A model generated the notes under the pieces. It saw nothing but the letters and a program-made list of their open reading frames with translations. It had not been told where the DNA came from and did not search any database. From NCBI GenBank assembly GCA_930367215.1, contig OV884059.1:229089803-229153802 (forward strand): 64,000 bases of DNA, read 5' to 3'. Of the stretch, positions 1 to 10,608 are shown in pieces. Position 1 is the stretch's first letter, and each line of letters opens with the position of its first letter. The DNA comes from Pollenia angustigena. Its lineage: Eukaryota > Arthropoda > Insecta > Diptera > Polleniidae. Position numbers and translations under genes: made by a program.

Positions 1-149
1 ATGAGTAAAAATAAAAGGCAGTCTTGGGGTTTTGCTCATATCAAAGCCAATTAAAGCCCGACCAAGCTGAATTTTAATGGCAAACTGTTCCGACACCCGC
101 ACAGACGGACATCGTTTAATTAATTTTACTCTTCATAAGCTTTAAGAAT

Positions 150-397
150 ATATCGAGCCCCTATAGCAAAAATGATGCAACCAACAAAAATTAAATTTTA
201 CAGGAGCACGTTTTTTTTTAAATATTTTTGCTTCAAGTCTAGGGTTCCGTTTGAAATTGCTTTTGCTCTTATTTCGTAACTGTTCTTCCCCGAGATATGA
301 GATTTTAAGAGATGATGCAAATATTCAAAAATTATCGATAGTCATCAAAAAGCAAAAATCTAAAATGTTCTTGGTTACATAATTTTTGCTATTAGGG
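150..397. mobile_element. Degenerate MITE, ATATCGAGCC family
   Basis: The left end reads atatcgagcccctatagc and the right end reads ttggttacataatttttgc then tattagggc, roughly reverse complements. The same ends appear in better copies at 4894-5151 and 29102-29361. The interior is not conserved and no ORF is present. It is probably an old TA-inserting non-autonomous element. Confidence 0.5.
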
Positions 398-419
398 CAA
401 ATAATAATGTCTTAAATTT

Positions 420-480
420 GTATAGTAAGAATTACAAACGGAATGACAAAATCATATATACCCATCCACCTGTTGTGAAG
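420..480 (-). repeat. Fragment of dispersed tataccc/gtcattccg repeat
   Basis: Read on the minus strand this has the ggatgggtat...tttgtcattccgtttgtaat pattern that also occurs near 5191 and 44035. It belongs to a family scattered through fly genomes, resembling INE-1/Helitron-type sequence. Family assignment is from memory of the motif only. Confidence 0.4.
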
Positions 481-943
481 ACCCTAAAAATGTGTTAATT
501 TTTAATCACAATGTAAAAAATCTTAATTGCTGCTATCATGCCGCTAGCGATCAAAAAAAAAAAGTTGTGAAATATACTAAATGTAGCACACTTTTAAGCC
601 ACGCCCATAAAAAATAACGAAACTTGCATGATTACACTTATCACACATCGCAAAATTAATTAAAACTTTATTTTCACAATGATTTAGGGAAACAGGCGTG
701 GCTTAAAATTTTGTTTTGACAAGCTTAGAATGGCTTATCTTATGCTGCATGGAAATATAGAAACTTTTTACAAGAGGTTCTACGCGGGAAAACATTCCCG
801 GGAATCCCGGGTCATTTTTTTTTAAATTAATCCCGGAAATTTTTTTGCGATACACCATCACCAACATCAGATGATGAACCATCTACAAATTCTAAAAAAT
901 AAATGAAAAGAAAATTCAAAAGCGTGAAAATAACTTAAAAAAA

Positions 944-1165
944 GGAATTGACGTCCATGAAGTCACGGGTAACAGGCCAACAAATTTAAAATCTTTTATG
1001 ATGTGCTTCTTACTATAAAACCAACATCTGTAGAAAACGAGAGCACGTTTTCGGTAGCAGGCAATGTAAATTTCAACAAAGACTAGAAATAGAATCTCTG
1101 ATGAGCTTTTAAATGCTTTAATAATACAAAAACATTTTTTGCTTAAAAGAAAATTAATTTTTACC
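944..1165 (+). pseudogene. hAT transposase C-terminal (dimerisation) relic
   Basis: Reading across small frame changes gives GIDVHEVTGNRPTNLKSF, then LLTIKPTSVENESTFSVAGN, then RNRISDELLNALIIQKHF. This order is that of the hAT C-terminal dimerisation domain (hATC), whose hallmark is a T-S-V-E-x-E-R-x-F-S stretch. The usual arginine after E-N-E is serine here. There are at least two frameshifts (one near 997, one near 1080) and no upstream catalytic domain, so it is a dead fragment. CCCGGG-rich sequence at 783-846 resembles a hAT end seen again near 52700-52815, but a link between them is inference. Confidence 0.7.
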
Positions 1166-1215
1166 AAGTTGCTATTAATAATAACTACTAAATATTAATA
1201 AGTTTTAATAATCCA

Positions 1216-2193
1216 TGATCTCCAAAAAAAAAAGCAAATATACATGTATGTACGTACATATAAAATATGCATGTACATTGTTACAATTTATTTGGTTTTG
1301 TCTTGATTTTCTGTGGAACAAAAAAAACCTAAATTTTTTTGGACTGTTGTATATGGGTAATTCCAAAGTGTTGAACGTGACAGTCGTACGCATCAAAAAT
1401 GCAATAACATTTTAAGCAAAAAATATTTTTACGTTTTCTTAATCCTTAAATAATAGCACTTAGAAAGCACTTTTATCTATGCTGAAGTTTATGGAGAGGC
1501 GCGATTCTAGGTCAAAGATAATGGCAAAAGAAGTAGCAGTTCGAACGTGAAAAAACAGAAGTAGTTTTTGTGGCCATGTATAAAAAATGGGTAATTCGCG
1601 AAACCTGGCACAATTTTTGAGTCAAACTGCTTTCAGAATTTTAAAATGTCTTGGTTTGATTCCAAAATCTTCTGTATTTTCTTTTTTTTAAGCCAAAATC
1701 TGGGTCGATACGTGACATTTCGAACGTGAAATTTTTTCCGTAACAATTGAACTGAATAATGATTAAAACAAAATGAAAATTTACCGTTAATCCGAATAAC
1801 ATATTTCTCTTCGAACTCTTCCTTAGATTACAGACTATGTAAGAACATTTTTTGGAATAATTTTTATCAAATATCACCTCTTTTTAGGAAGATAACATTA
1901 AAGAAAATATACAATAAAACATTCTCACAAATAACAAATTACGTTTGCACAACTTTGCAGTCTGATTAGAAACCCTACTTTTTACCCATAAACATTCCAA
2001 AGTCCAAATATTTCCCCCAGCTAAAATAAAAGTAAAAATACGGTTTTATTATAGCAAGTACCGATTCACACGCTTAAGGTTTTGGTCTTTAAGTTTTGAG
2101 TTTTTAGGAGAGAAAGAAAAAGGGAATACAATTTCTTTCTTTCCTAAAAACGCTAGACTTGACAACTAAAACTGAAAGCGGGCAAACCAGCAC
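1216..2193. other. AT-rich intergenic DNA, no feature seen
   Basis: No ORF with recognisable motifs, no clear terminal repeats. The phrase gaacgtga recurs at about 1373, 1543 and 1723, suggesting an old unresolved repeat. Confidence 0.4.
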
Positions 2194-2196
2194 TAA

Positions 2197-2474
2197 GGCC
2201 TGGAACAGGGGCCAAATTACGTCATTCGATATCGATCGAAATTGCAATACTATTTAAATGGGAATTTCGATGGATATCGAATGTCGTGATTTGCCCCCAG
2301 AATTTGTAACACATAGTAGTATTTGCTGAAGTTGACGAACTTCGAACTTTGCGTTTCAACTTCAGCTGCAACGACTACTACGACAACGTAATCTGTTCAT
2401 ACTACTTTGAAACTGCCGTTTTTGACTTTCGACAGTTAAAAAATTGTACTACAGCGACTATTCTGTTCCCCACT
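2197..2474. mobile_element. PIF/Harbinger-like MITE with TAA duplication
   Basis: The left end GGCCTGGAACAG and right end CTGTTCCCCACT are imperfect inverted repeats, flanked on both sides by TAA (2194-2196 and 2475-2477). A second copy at 13662-13883 shares the interior sequence around aacttcagctgcaacgacta and the right end. It is 278 bp without coding capacity. A three-base TWA duplication is typical of PIF/Harbinger elements. Confidence 0.65.
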
Positions 2475-2893
2475 TAAGGAAAATTAAAAACTTAACACAA
2501 ATCGCCTTAAAGTATACCATGTATTTTAAAGCCTTGTGAAGTTAAAAAGCATGCTATTAAATTATTAGCAAGAATGATGAAGAATTATTTAAATCTGTTT
2601 CCAGAAAAAGAAATGGCATTTAACATATTTTCCTATTTATTAAAACATGTCAGATGCAACTGTTAATTGGCTTGACGAAACAGGAAATTATTGTTTCAAT
2701 TTAATTAATACATGCAATTTCATATTTAAAAGTTTTTAACAACCAATTGGAGATGACAATGTATTGATATAATTTTAATTTTTTAATAACAAATACAAAA
2801 TAAAGCATAATGTATATAATTTAGACACAAATTTAACAATAATTTAATATTTAGTGAAAAGCAACATTCATTCTAGCTGAATGAAATAAATTC

Positions 2894-2900
2894 TATAAAT
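2894..2900 (+). promoter_or_regulatory. Candidate TATA box of the secreted-precursor gene
   Basis: TATAAAT lies 71 bp upstream of the ATG at 2971. This would place transcription start near 2925 with a leader of about 45 nt. It is the only well-placed TATA-like site upstream of the gene. No initiator motif was confirmed. Confidence 0.45.
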
Positions 2901-2970
2901 TAAAGCCAGAAGCCAACTGAATACGAGCAAAAGTCAAAGCCAGCTTTTTTTTAAGAAAAATAAAAATAAA

Positions 2971-3498
2971 ATGTTTAAATGCTTAATATTTCTAACTTTT
3001 ACAAGCATTTTTATGTTAAATTTAAATGTGCATGGAAAGCCTCAGGTTAGTAGATAATGTATGCTTAGGAAGCAGGCCATATTAAATAGCTAAAGTGATT
3101 CTGAAAACTTCCTAACGTTCTTTTCCAATCTGTTTCCTTAGGAAATACAAGACGCCGCCATAATGGCTTTTGCCCAAGCCAAGGACTCTTTTGACACTGG
3201 AGCTGTTGCACGCGAGAAAAAGGAATTTGAATTTCTCGGTGCTAAAGGCAAAAATAATATGGAAATGGGTGCTGGCGACGCCATACGGCAAAAACGCAGT
3301 TATGATTTGCTGGAGGAATATTTAATAGAAAACGAAAGATTTGCAAATATTTTGGAATTTCAGGAGAATATTGTTAACTCCAAAGAAAAATTAAGAACCA
3401 AACGAGCAATAGACAATAATGTAGAAGATAAAGATAACAGTGATAGCTATGAGGACTATTCATCTTCATCATCAGAATCTGAGAGTAATGAGAGATAA
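2971..3498 (+). CDS. Secreted precursor with two furin-type sites (two exons)
   Basis: Join 2971-3045 and 3142-3498, 143 residues. Exon 1 is a signal peptide: MFKC, then a hydrophobic core to about residue 18, with likely cleavage after VHG (residue 22). The donor is CAG/gttagt and the acceptor is tttccttag; the 96-bp intron is phase 0 and the frame runs through to a TAA stop. After the signal come a lysine- and glutamate-rich region, then RQKR (residues 74-77), a 32-residue segment from SYDLLEEYL to SKEKL (78-109), then RTKR (110-113), then an acidic tail with a serine run (SSSSS). Both tetrabasic motifs fit R-x-K-R, the furin-type consensus, so a 32-residue peptide could be released in the secretory pathway. 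There are no cysteines after the signal. The family is not recognised; a neuropeptide, antimicrobial or reproductive-tract secreted peptide are all possible. Splicing signals, a TATA box upstream and AATAAA 19 nt after the stop make it a real gene. Confidence 0.8.
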
Positions 3499-3516
3499 GC
3501 GAGAGCAGCAAATTCA

Positions 3517-3522
3517 AATAAA
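3517..3522 (+). terminator. Polyadenylation signals after the precursor gene
   Basis: AATAAA lies at 3517-3522, only 19 nt past the stop codon, and a second AATAAA at 3631-3636 is followed by an A-rich run. The second may be the functional one given normal 3' UTR length. Confidence 0.5.
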
Positions 3523-4291
3523 TCAAGAATACCAAAAATATCGGTTAGTTTTGAGTTATTTGTAGCTGATATAAAAAAAACATCTTTATATAAATAAGAA
3601 AATTAACGAAATTTTTTTCAAATCTTTATTAATAAAAATTAAAAAAAAAATTCCTTAACGCCGATGTTTAAGGTCCGTATGCGGAATAGAACATTTCAGA
3701 AATTATTTTCTGTTATCAATTCATTTTCTGAAGCATTAAGAAAATGTGACGACCTCTGGATTACGCTTTACTTTTATTTCACAAACGGTTTTTACTTTTA
3801 CCATTAAGAAGAGAATGGTAAAATTAAACCTTTTTAAAAAGTACTTTATTAGATTTCTGTATCATCCCGAATTTTCAATGAAAGACCTGAAACTCACAGC
3901 GTTAAAGGCCTCAGCTTTCCTCTATTATTTTCAATCTCATGATCCCATAATTTTTTCGCGGTCTTGATTCTGGTTAATATGTATATTTTTCTGATACTTT
4001 CATGTACCTTAACTTTATAAGTTGTAGTTTTAAGCCCTTTTAAAAATTAACACGCAAAATATTAGGGGGCCACTTTGCTCAACTTTTTCAAAAGCTTGCA
4101 AGGTCATTCAACTGAACTTGCAAGAGTCATCAGAAACTCTTATGGCCGAAAATATTTACATTATTAGGGGAACTAATAAATCGCTGCCATCTGATGGTTA
4201 AACATTTCATATTAAAAAGATGGAGTTCCAGAACTTTAAAACCGTAAAATATTTGCGATTCTAGGGGCTATAAGAGTGATATGCAGCATTT

Positions 4292-4480
4292 TTATACCCG
4301 CACCACAATAAAGGAAAGGGCATTATGCGTTTGAGCTGATGTTTGTAACGCCCCTAAATGTTTTCAAAGACCCACCCTTTCGTATACCGATCGACCTAAA
4401 ATCACTTCTTGAATAGCTCTAACGATGTCCGTCCGTCCGGCTGGCTGGCTATCCATGTAAGCCTTGTAACTTATGGAAAA
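4292..4480 (+). repeat. Dispersed tatacccgcac / gtccgtccgtccggc repeat
   Basis: It begins tttttatacccgcaccac and includes gataccgatcgac-like and gtccgtccgtccggctgg phrases. The same sequence occurs inverted at 38250-38515. It is a non-coding dispersed repeat of the INE-1/Helitron-like type common in flies. Boundaries are approximate. Confidence 0.5.
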
Positions 4481-4893
4481 TAGTAATGTCCTCCAAGCAA
4501 ATTTCATTACGGAATAGTCTTTGTTCTCTTAAATAATCGTATAATGTTGTTATTGTGAATGAATTTATCGAATTCGGTCCACATGCCACCATGGCTCCCC
4601 ATACAAAAACCGCTTCCGAAAAAAGCTTTCAGTGCCATAAGATCCTTACAAATGTTGGTTTTGATATAAAATTTGGCCACGACAACATTTATAATGGACA
4701 AATTTACCATCGGTCTCCTAAAAACTTTCTCTCCAAAATCGCTTTAAGAAGAATATTGCAAACAAAGAACTCTTATATGAATCAATCTTAACCTCATGAC
4801 ATAATTTTGTTTTGCCGGGGCCATGATTGCCCATAGGTCCCACATAAGAAACGCTCTTGAAAACTTTTTTTAACTGGGTTGTTGGGACGCATA

Positions 4894-5151
4894 TCGAGCC
4901 CTAAACGCGAAAATAACGTAAGCAACATCATTTTCAATTTTCGTTTGTTTAATAAACGACGTTATTGGCAACACTTGCATGATTTCCTAAAATATCATGG
5001 TCATATAAGGTACCGTTACGATTTTATAGCAAAAACAATTACATCGTAAGCGACAAATGTCATACAAAATTTATGTGCAATACAATACAAAAAACCTCTC
5101 CTTTAAAATTTGATTTTTGGCGCTTACGCTATTTTCGCGGTTAGTGCTCGA
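4894..5151. mobile_element. MITE, TCGAGCC family, full copy
   Basis: The ends are TCGAGCCCTAAACGCGAAAA and, reading the other strand inwards, TCGAGCACTAACCGCGAAAA. TA flanks both sides (4892-4893 and 5152-5153). Length 258 bp, no ORF. The interior (ttggcaacacttgcat, attacgattttatagca) matches the copy at 29102-29361 and the partial copy at 44755-44893. This is a Tc1/mariner-type TA insertion pattern. Confidence 0.75.
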
Positions 5152-5189
5152 TATGGATAGACTTGGATGGCTACAGTATCTTATTAGTT

Positions 5190-5330
5190 TTTACACCCTT
5201 CACAACTAGTTGTGAAGAGGGAGTATACTACCTAAGTTTGTCATTCCGTGTATATATTTTGGGTCCATGAGTTATTTTAAGTCGATTAAGCAAAATCCGT
5301 CTGTCTGTCCGTCAGTTGAAAACGCAGTCA
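5190..5330 (+). repeat. Dispersed acacccttcac / gtcattccgt repeat
   Basis: It starts tttacacccttcacaactag and continues with gtttgtcattccgtgtatat and gtctgtctgtccgtcag. It is the same family as 44035-44150. Non-coding. It lies downstream of the polyglutamine exon, inside its presumed first intron. Confidence 0.5.
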
Positions 5331-5708
5331 GTTTAAAACGAAATTTTAAATTTCACTTTTCTGAGAAAAGCACAGCAATATGGGATTTCGTTTCCAACAA
5401 AATTAAGCAATTAATTCGTTAGTAATACAAACGCTACAGCCAACTGACTTTAAAATCACTCATTGCCAAATTGCCGCCCCTCCTCTCTCAAAAAGTTGTT
5501 TCCTACCGAATGGAAAAACTAGATTATGTACTTCCTGGGTGTTTTTTCAGTTAACAAGTAACAGCTTGTGCTCAAAAACAAATTAATGTACATATCAGGG
5601 ACATTCATGAATGTCCTTTTTTTCGTCTGCTTGTTTATGCGAATTTGCTCTTTTTGTTAACAACTTGTGTGATTTGGACGACAAAAAAAAAAAATTCGTA
5701 AAACATAC

Positions 5709-5954
5709 CTGGGCAGGTGGTACTGTTTGCTGTTGAAATTGTGGCTGGGGTTGTTGTTGTTGTTGCTGCTGCTGCTGCTGCTGTTGGGCACCTCCATAGA
5801 CACGCGTAAAGCTTTGTTGCAAACTGGGTGTTTTCAAACTGAACGAATTTGAATTGGCATCTGTATGTAGCGTTAATTGAGCTGTGCACGAGTTAAAAAG
5901 GCAAACTAAGGCCAACAAACCGAAAGCGGATTTTTTAGCTTCACTGGCAAACAT
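5709..5954 (-). CDS. First coding exon of a secreted polyglutamine protein
   Basis: ATG at 5954 opens 82 codons ending at a splice donor CAG/gtatgt (exon end 5709), so the intron is phase 0. Residues 1-25 look like a signal peptide: MFASEAKKSAFGLLALVCLF, cleaved around TAQ. The mature part begins LTLHTDANSNSFSL and includes SFTRVYGGA, a run of 12 Q, PQPQF, QQQ and TVPPAQ. Reading on past the donor hits a poly-K/F intronic run and a stop at 5595, which supports splicing. Later exons are not identified: one weak possibility is 5534-5460 (acceptor acccag, 24 codons then TGA), but it lacks a pyrimidine tract. Secreted Q-rich proteins in flies include cuticle and egg-shell components, but no specific family is recognised. 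If the first intron is long, the precursor gene at 2971-3498 would sit inside it on the opposite strand. Confidence 0.7.
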
Positions 5955-6093
5955 GTTTAGAATTGATTTTTTTTAGTTTTGCTTAAGCCTTTTGAAAATC
6001 CTAAATAGTTGAATTTTTGAGGATTTTTAGTTATTTTCCCCTACTGCCTACGGAGATGTTAAAGGTTTAAATTGATTTTGGCAACTGTTTTGA

Positions 6094-6100
6094 TTTTATA
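6094..6100 (-). promoter_or_regulatory. Candidate TATA box for the polyglutamine gene
   Basis: On the minus strand TATAAAA (6100 to 6094) lies 140 bp upstream of the ATG at 5954. This allows a start site near 6070 and a leader of about 115 nt. Supported only by motif and position. Confidence 0.35.
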
Positions 6101-6109
6101 TTGTGTTAA

Positions 6110-7164
6110 ATGATTTTATTGTTTTTAAATTTAAAAGTCACGTTAAGTTTTAACAAATATGCTTTAAGACGTTTTTTTCTTTTTTAATTGTGTTGGTGGT
6201 AACAAACAAAAACAACATTAATGATCAGATAGCAAACAAAGTGACAGTTGGTTAGTATGCCAGGGCAGTCAAACCAAATCCAACACTGTCAAACACACAC
6301 ACATCCAATTAAAATTATTAAAAAAAAAGTTTCAAGTCAATTTATTATTCCACTCATAATTTTAGCAGAAGACGTTGAAAAAGATACAAAAATTTGGTTT
6401 AAAATTTGGTTTTTTTTTTGGAATTTTTAAATGCCAGTCATACATTTTTCGTATAAAAAATGCATTTAAATATCTATTTAGTTTAATTCATTGGAACAAC
6501 TAAAATTAAATTTTAAAACTTTAGTTTTAGTACTGCAAATTTGAGTCATTTTATTTAGCATTCATATTTGTTTATTAATTAAATACCAACTTTCCTTTTT
6601 ATACTTATTAAAAATCTATATTATTTTGCAAGACCTCAAAAAAAACTTATAATTTTATTATTAAATATATTAAAAAGATTTTCTTTCTACTTTCATAAAA
6701 CTTTTATTATTCTACTGGAATGCATACACAATACTTTTCTTTCATTTCCGGAAACTCCTAGAAATTAAATGTCAAGAAAAAAAAATTATATATTTTAAAG
6801 ATTTTCTATTTTCTTCGAGTTTTTAATTTCTAGGAATGCAAAAAAAAATTATGCATTCATTTCATTCAGCGGAAATCCAATAGATTTTGAATGTCGAGAA
6901 AAATGCAAAAAGCATAAAAGATTTTGGTTTGAATACAATAATTTTCAAATGGATTCTGATGAAATAATTTACAGTTGTTTCTATTGTAAATTTTTTAAAC
7001 GCAAACTTTCAATACTCGTGCCTGTTTTTATGATTGATTCTACAGGGCGCCTTATTAATGAAATTGTTCTTAAAGATTTGCAAAGTTTCTGTTTTGGGGT
7101 GGGGCGGCGAATGTGTTTTAAGCAAAAACTTAAAGTTTAAATCGAAATAAATTATTAATTTTGT
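6110..7164. other. AT-rich non-coding DNA
   Basis: No gene, terminal repeat or motif cluster was recognised. There is a short CA run near 6293 and A/T homopolymers. The two phrases ggaatgcatacacaat and aggaatgcaaaaaaaa near 6720 and 6833 are partly related but not a defined element. Confidence 0.4.
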
Positions 7165-7576
7165 TACAGTAGAATCGCGAAAAAGTTAACTCTGGGGACA
7201 AGTTAATCTCGCGGATAAGTTAACCGAATTTAATCGTCAATGCGTCGCTGTTTAACTTTTTAACTTAACTTTTCTGAACGTTTTAATAAAAAAAACATCT
7301 CAAATGCTAAGAAAGTAGAGATTTTAAACAAAATTAGTTAAAGCGGCCCATACACTTATAATATTATTGTATATGATATTCGCCATATTATTTCCATTTT
7401 GTCCTATATTATACAACTAGCTGACCCGACAGACGTTGCCCTGTCCCAAATTAGGAAAAATGTTTGCGTTCGATTTTTAAAATCCTTTAAAAAGATAAGA
7501 ACATTTGAAAGAAAAATTAGTCAAATCGATGGAACCGTTTTCTGATTTAAGGTAAAGCGAAAAAAATTAATCCCCC

Positions 7577-9941
7577 CAATTCGGTGGGTATTGATAAAAA
7601 ACCAACTCAAAAAAATTTTAAGGACGATCGGCGAAGGCTAAGCCGTCCCTTAAGCCCGCCAAAGTTTGAGAAAAATCGTAAAGTCCGACTTGTATGACTT
7701 ATATTTAGGAAAATATTATTTTTATATAAAAATCGTTTTCTAAGAAGTTGTTGCTAGTAAAGTTTCCAACAACTTTTGCCTTAACAAGTTTTCTCTAAAA
7801 CTCATATTGAACAAAACCTTATTAAAATAAAAAGTAAACAGCAGCATTGATGCGAATTTTTTCTTTAGAACTGTTTTTTCTTACACACGTCAATTCAGCT
7901 TTAATATTTGTGTTTAAGTGCGTTTGCTTAAAAAAAAAGTCAAACGGATATCATTTGTTTCTAACGTACCACGGTTGATAAAGTTGGTGCAATTGTACTT
8001 TTTTGATACAATTCAAAGCCTAAAAGTACGGTGGTATTCTAGGGTGACCGTTAAAATCAAAAGTTGGATTTATTTAGGTCTCAATTGCCAATTTGGGGGG
8101 TATTGATAAAAAAAACAATTAAAAAAAATTTTTTAGGACGATCGGCGAAGGCTAAGCCGTCCCTAAAGCCCACCAAAGTTTGAGAAAAATTATAATTTAA
8201 CATGAAATCTGACTTTTATGTTTAATAACTTAGAAAATATTAATTTTGTAGAAAATTTTTTAACTAGTTTTTATTTATCTCTTATTAAACAAAATAAACT
8301 GAAAATATCGAAAAAGCCACTAAAAAATCTAATTTTTAATTCATTAAAGAAACGCATTTTCTATGAATTAGTTTTGTTGAAAAACATTTTTATTATTTAT
8401 TTAAAAAAAAACCGACCAGCCGGGCACCTGGCGTTTTACCCTAATTTGGTTACGCTGAATTCAGTGGTGCTAACCGTATTTTAGGTTAGCTCTTGTTTTC
8501 AAAATTTATAAAAGAGAGGAGGTTGCACAGCGTAACTCAAAAACGAAATTCCACAATAATATTACCTTTAATAATTGTTATAGGTTTTTCTAATATGCGT
8601 AGTCGTTTTAGAAACCAAATTTTTTTTGGCAATGGGGATAAAACAAATTATGTGAGGTTGGTCATACATTTGACCCAACTAAGGGCAATCTTGGCGCTGC
8701 AGTGGCCAAATTTAAGAATTATATTAAACCAGCATATTTGTATGGGAGCCTCCCTAAAGGGTGGAGATATAAGGCAAGTATGTTTTAAGAAAATGTTAAG
8801 CACAAACAACTAATGAAGGTCCGTCATATAATTAATCCCCCATGGGGCGATTCCTTGGCAGTTCTGGGGCTTTTTCTTCAATATATTTCTAGTCTGTCAT
8901 GACAATTTTATATGAGAGCCCCCTTAAAGAATAAAGAAAGCGTGCAGGTATGTTACAGGGATGATAAACGAGAAAACCAATATCGTACTTACGAACTTCT
9001 AAAATCGTACTTATTCGACCCCAATAGTAATAAATGATTTTTTTTATAAAAGAAAAATACTTTTCTTTCGGTTACACTTGAAACCATTGGTACATACGGT
9101 CTATTTCGTTCCTTTGTTTTTATAATATTTTGGCATGAAGGCTTATATGCTGCCGCTGATACTTGATTTAGAATGTGGCATATGCAATCGTCCAATGATC
9201 AAGTGCAAAAATCTATTCACAATAGCGAAGTTGAGTGTTTGGTACAAATGGTCTTGCAAAGAGCAAATGCAAAATATCATAGCTGTTTTGTTAAATCCAA
9301 CAACAAAATACACAGAGTTTCCTTAAGATTTCATAAAAACGCTTCGTAATTTTGCATTTGCACTTTGGCAAAACCATTTGCAATAAACGCTGAAATCCGT
9401 TTATATTCATTGGACAGTAAATACGAGTTGCCATTTTATATCAATTATAAATATTTAGGTTTGAACAATTTGGACATAGTACCAAATGAGTCACGGGGGT
9501 ACCACCGTACTTTTTGGGTATGAATTGTATCAAAAAAGTACAATTGCACCAACTTTATCAACCGTGGTACGTTAGAAACAAATGATATCCGTTTGACACT
9601 TAAACACAAATATTAAAGCTGAATTGACGTGTGTAAGACAAAACAGTTCTAAAGAAAAAATTCGCATCAATGCTGCTGTTTACTTTTTATTTTAATTAGA
9701 TTTTGTTCAATATGAGTTTTAGAGAAAACTTGTTAAGGCAAAAGTTGTTGGAAACTTTACTAACAACAACTTCTTAGAAAACGATTTTTATGTAAAAATA
9801 ATATTTTCCTAAATATAAGTCATACAAGTCGGTCTTTACGATTTTTCTCAAACTTTGGCGGGCTTGAGGGACGGCTTAGCCTTCGCCGATCGTCCTAAAA
9901 AATTTTTGGAGTTGTTTTTTTATCAATACCCACCAAATTGG
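7577..9941. repeat. Large inverted repeat, arms about 450 bp
   Basis: Arm 7577-8036 and arm 9500-9941 are near-identical reverse complements, including phrases such as ggacgatcggcgaaggctaa, cgtcaattcagctttaatat and gtcaaacggatatcatttgt. The left arm even contains the right end of the hAT element of 8956-9566 and its TSD (taacgtac, 7962-7969). The duplication therefore happened after that hAT inserted. The spacer is 8037-9499. Confidence 0.85.
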
Positions 9942-9989
9942 CGAGTGAGACCTAAATGAATCCAACTTTTGATTTTAACGGTCACCCTA
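8040..9989. mobile_element. Long-TIR element, TAGGGTGACCG ends
   Basis: The left end TAGGGTGACCGTTAAAATCA is repeated inverted at the right end, and homology continues inwards for about 150-240 bp, including the hairpin ggacgatcggcgaaggctaa then gccgtcc. No 8-bp duplication is visible; TA could be the target. No transposase was recognised. It contains the hAT insertion at 8956-9566. The superfamily is unassigned. Confidence 0.55.
8956..9566 (-). mobile_element. hAT element, CAGGGATGATAAA family, short copy
   Basis: The left end is CAGGGATGATAAACGAG and the right end is ...TTATCAACCGTG. 8-bp flanks gtatgtta (8948-8955) and gtacgtta (9567-9574) differ at one base, a hAT-size duplication. On the minus strand a relic peptide CICHILNQVSAAAYK (about 9195-9130) resembles the C-I-C-H-x-L-N segment of hAT transposases. 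A longer copy of the same family is at 60080-61483. Internally deleted and inactive. Confidence 0.75.
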
Positions 9990-10025
9990 CTCATACATAC
10001 ATACACACATCCTATTTTATATATA

Positions 10026-10608
10026 TCGCACCTGTTCATCAAAAGTAACACAACTCAAAAAACTCTATTTTTCACTTTTTTGAAGGAAACAGTGTATGAT
10101 TACCATATCTAACGACTGTAAAATTTATGGTATTCTATTTGTAATATTTCATGAGAGAAATGCCTTTATGTCTTTCTTTGCGTACTCATATTGTTTGTTT
10201 TGATTCAATTAAAGAGTTGTAATTTTAGTTGCGTTGAAGTGTTCAAGGGTTGTGGTGCTCAAATGAATCAGCGAAACTGTATTAATTCGAGTTGTGATTG
10301 TTTTCATGTTAAAAATCTGTTTATCAATAGCTGTTGATTTTGGGTTGTGATAAGCATAACTTGAAATAATATTGACATGTAGATCAAAAAATTTCATGAA
10401 AACTGTATTAAATCAAAAATCCGTAATAATTTCGGAAAAAGAAAGAAGAGAAATAAATTTTGTGATTTTATTGAAATATTATTGAGTTTCCTTTACAACG
10501 GTATATTCGTTTATAACCATAATTACATTATATTGGCGGAATTAGTTTTTTGCCTCTACTGAAAACTTGTAAATTTTGAGTTGTGTTACTTTTGATGAAC
10601 AGGTGCGA
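10026..10608. mobile_element. TIR element, TCGCACCTGTTCATC family
   Basis: TIRs TCGCACCTGTTCATCAAAAG continue as taacacaactcaaaa on both ends, with TA on both sides (10024-10025, 10609-10610). The element is 583 bp and no convincing ORF was seen. It is a Tc1/mariner-type non-autonomous element nested in the pogo-like element. Confidence 0.7.

Noticed and set aside
3746..3967. Plus-strand ORF downstream of the precursor gene
   Set aside because: Composition is like the surrounding AT-rich DNA and no domain or splice signals support it.
5635..5889. Second minus-strand frame over the glutamine repeat (84 codons with an alanine/threonine run)
   Set aside because: It is a +1 shadow of the CAG/CAA repeat in the real exon and has no signal peptide or splice logic.
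8493..8813. 106-codon plus ORF
   Set aside because: It lies inside the long-TIR element with no recognisable motif and random-looking residues.
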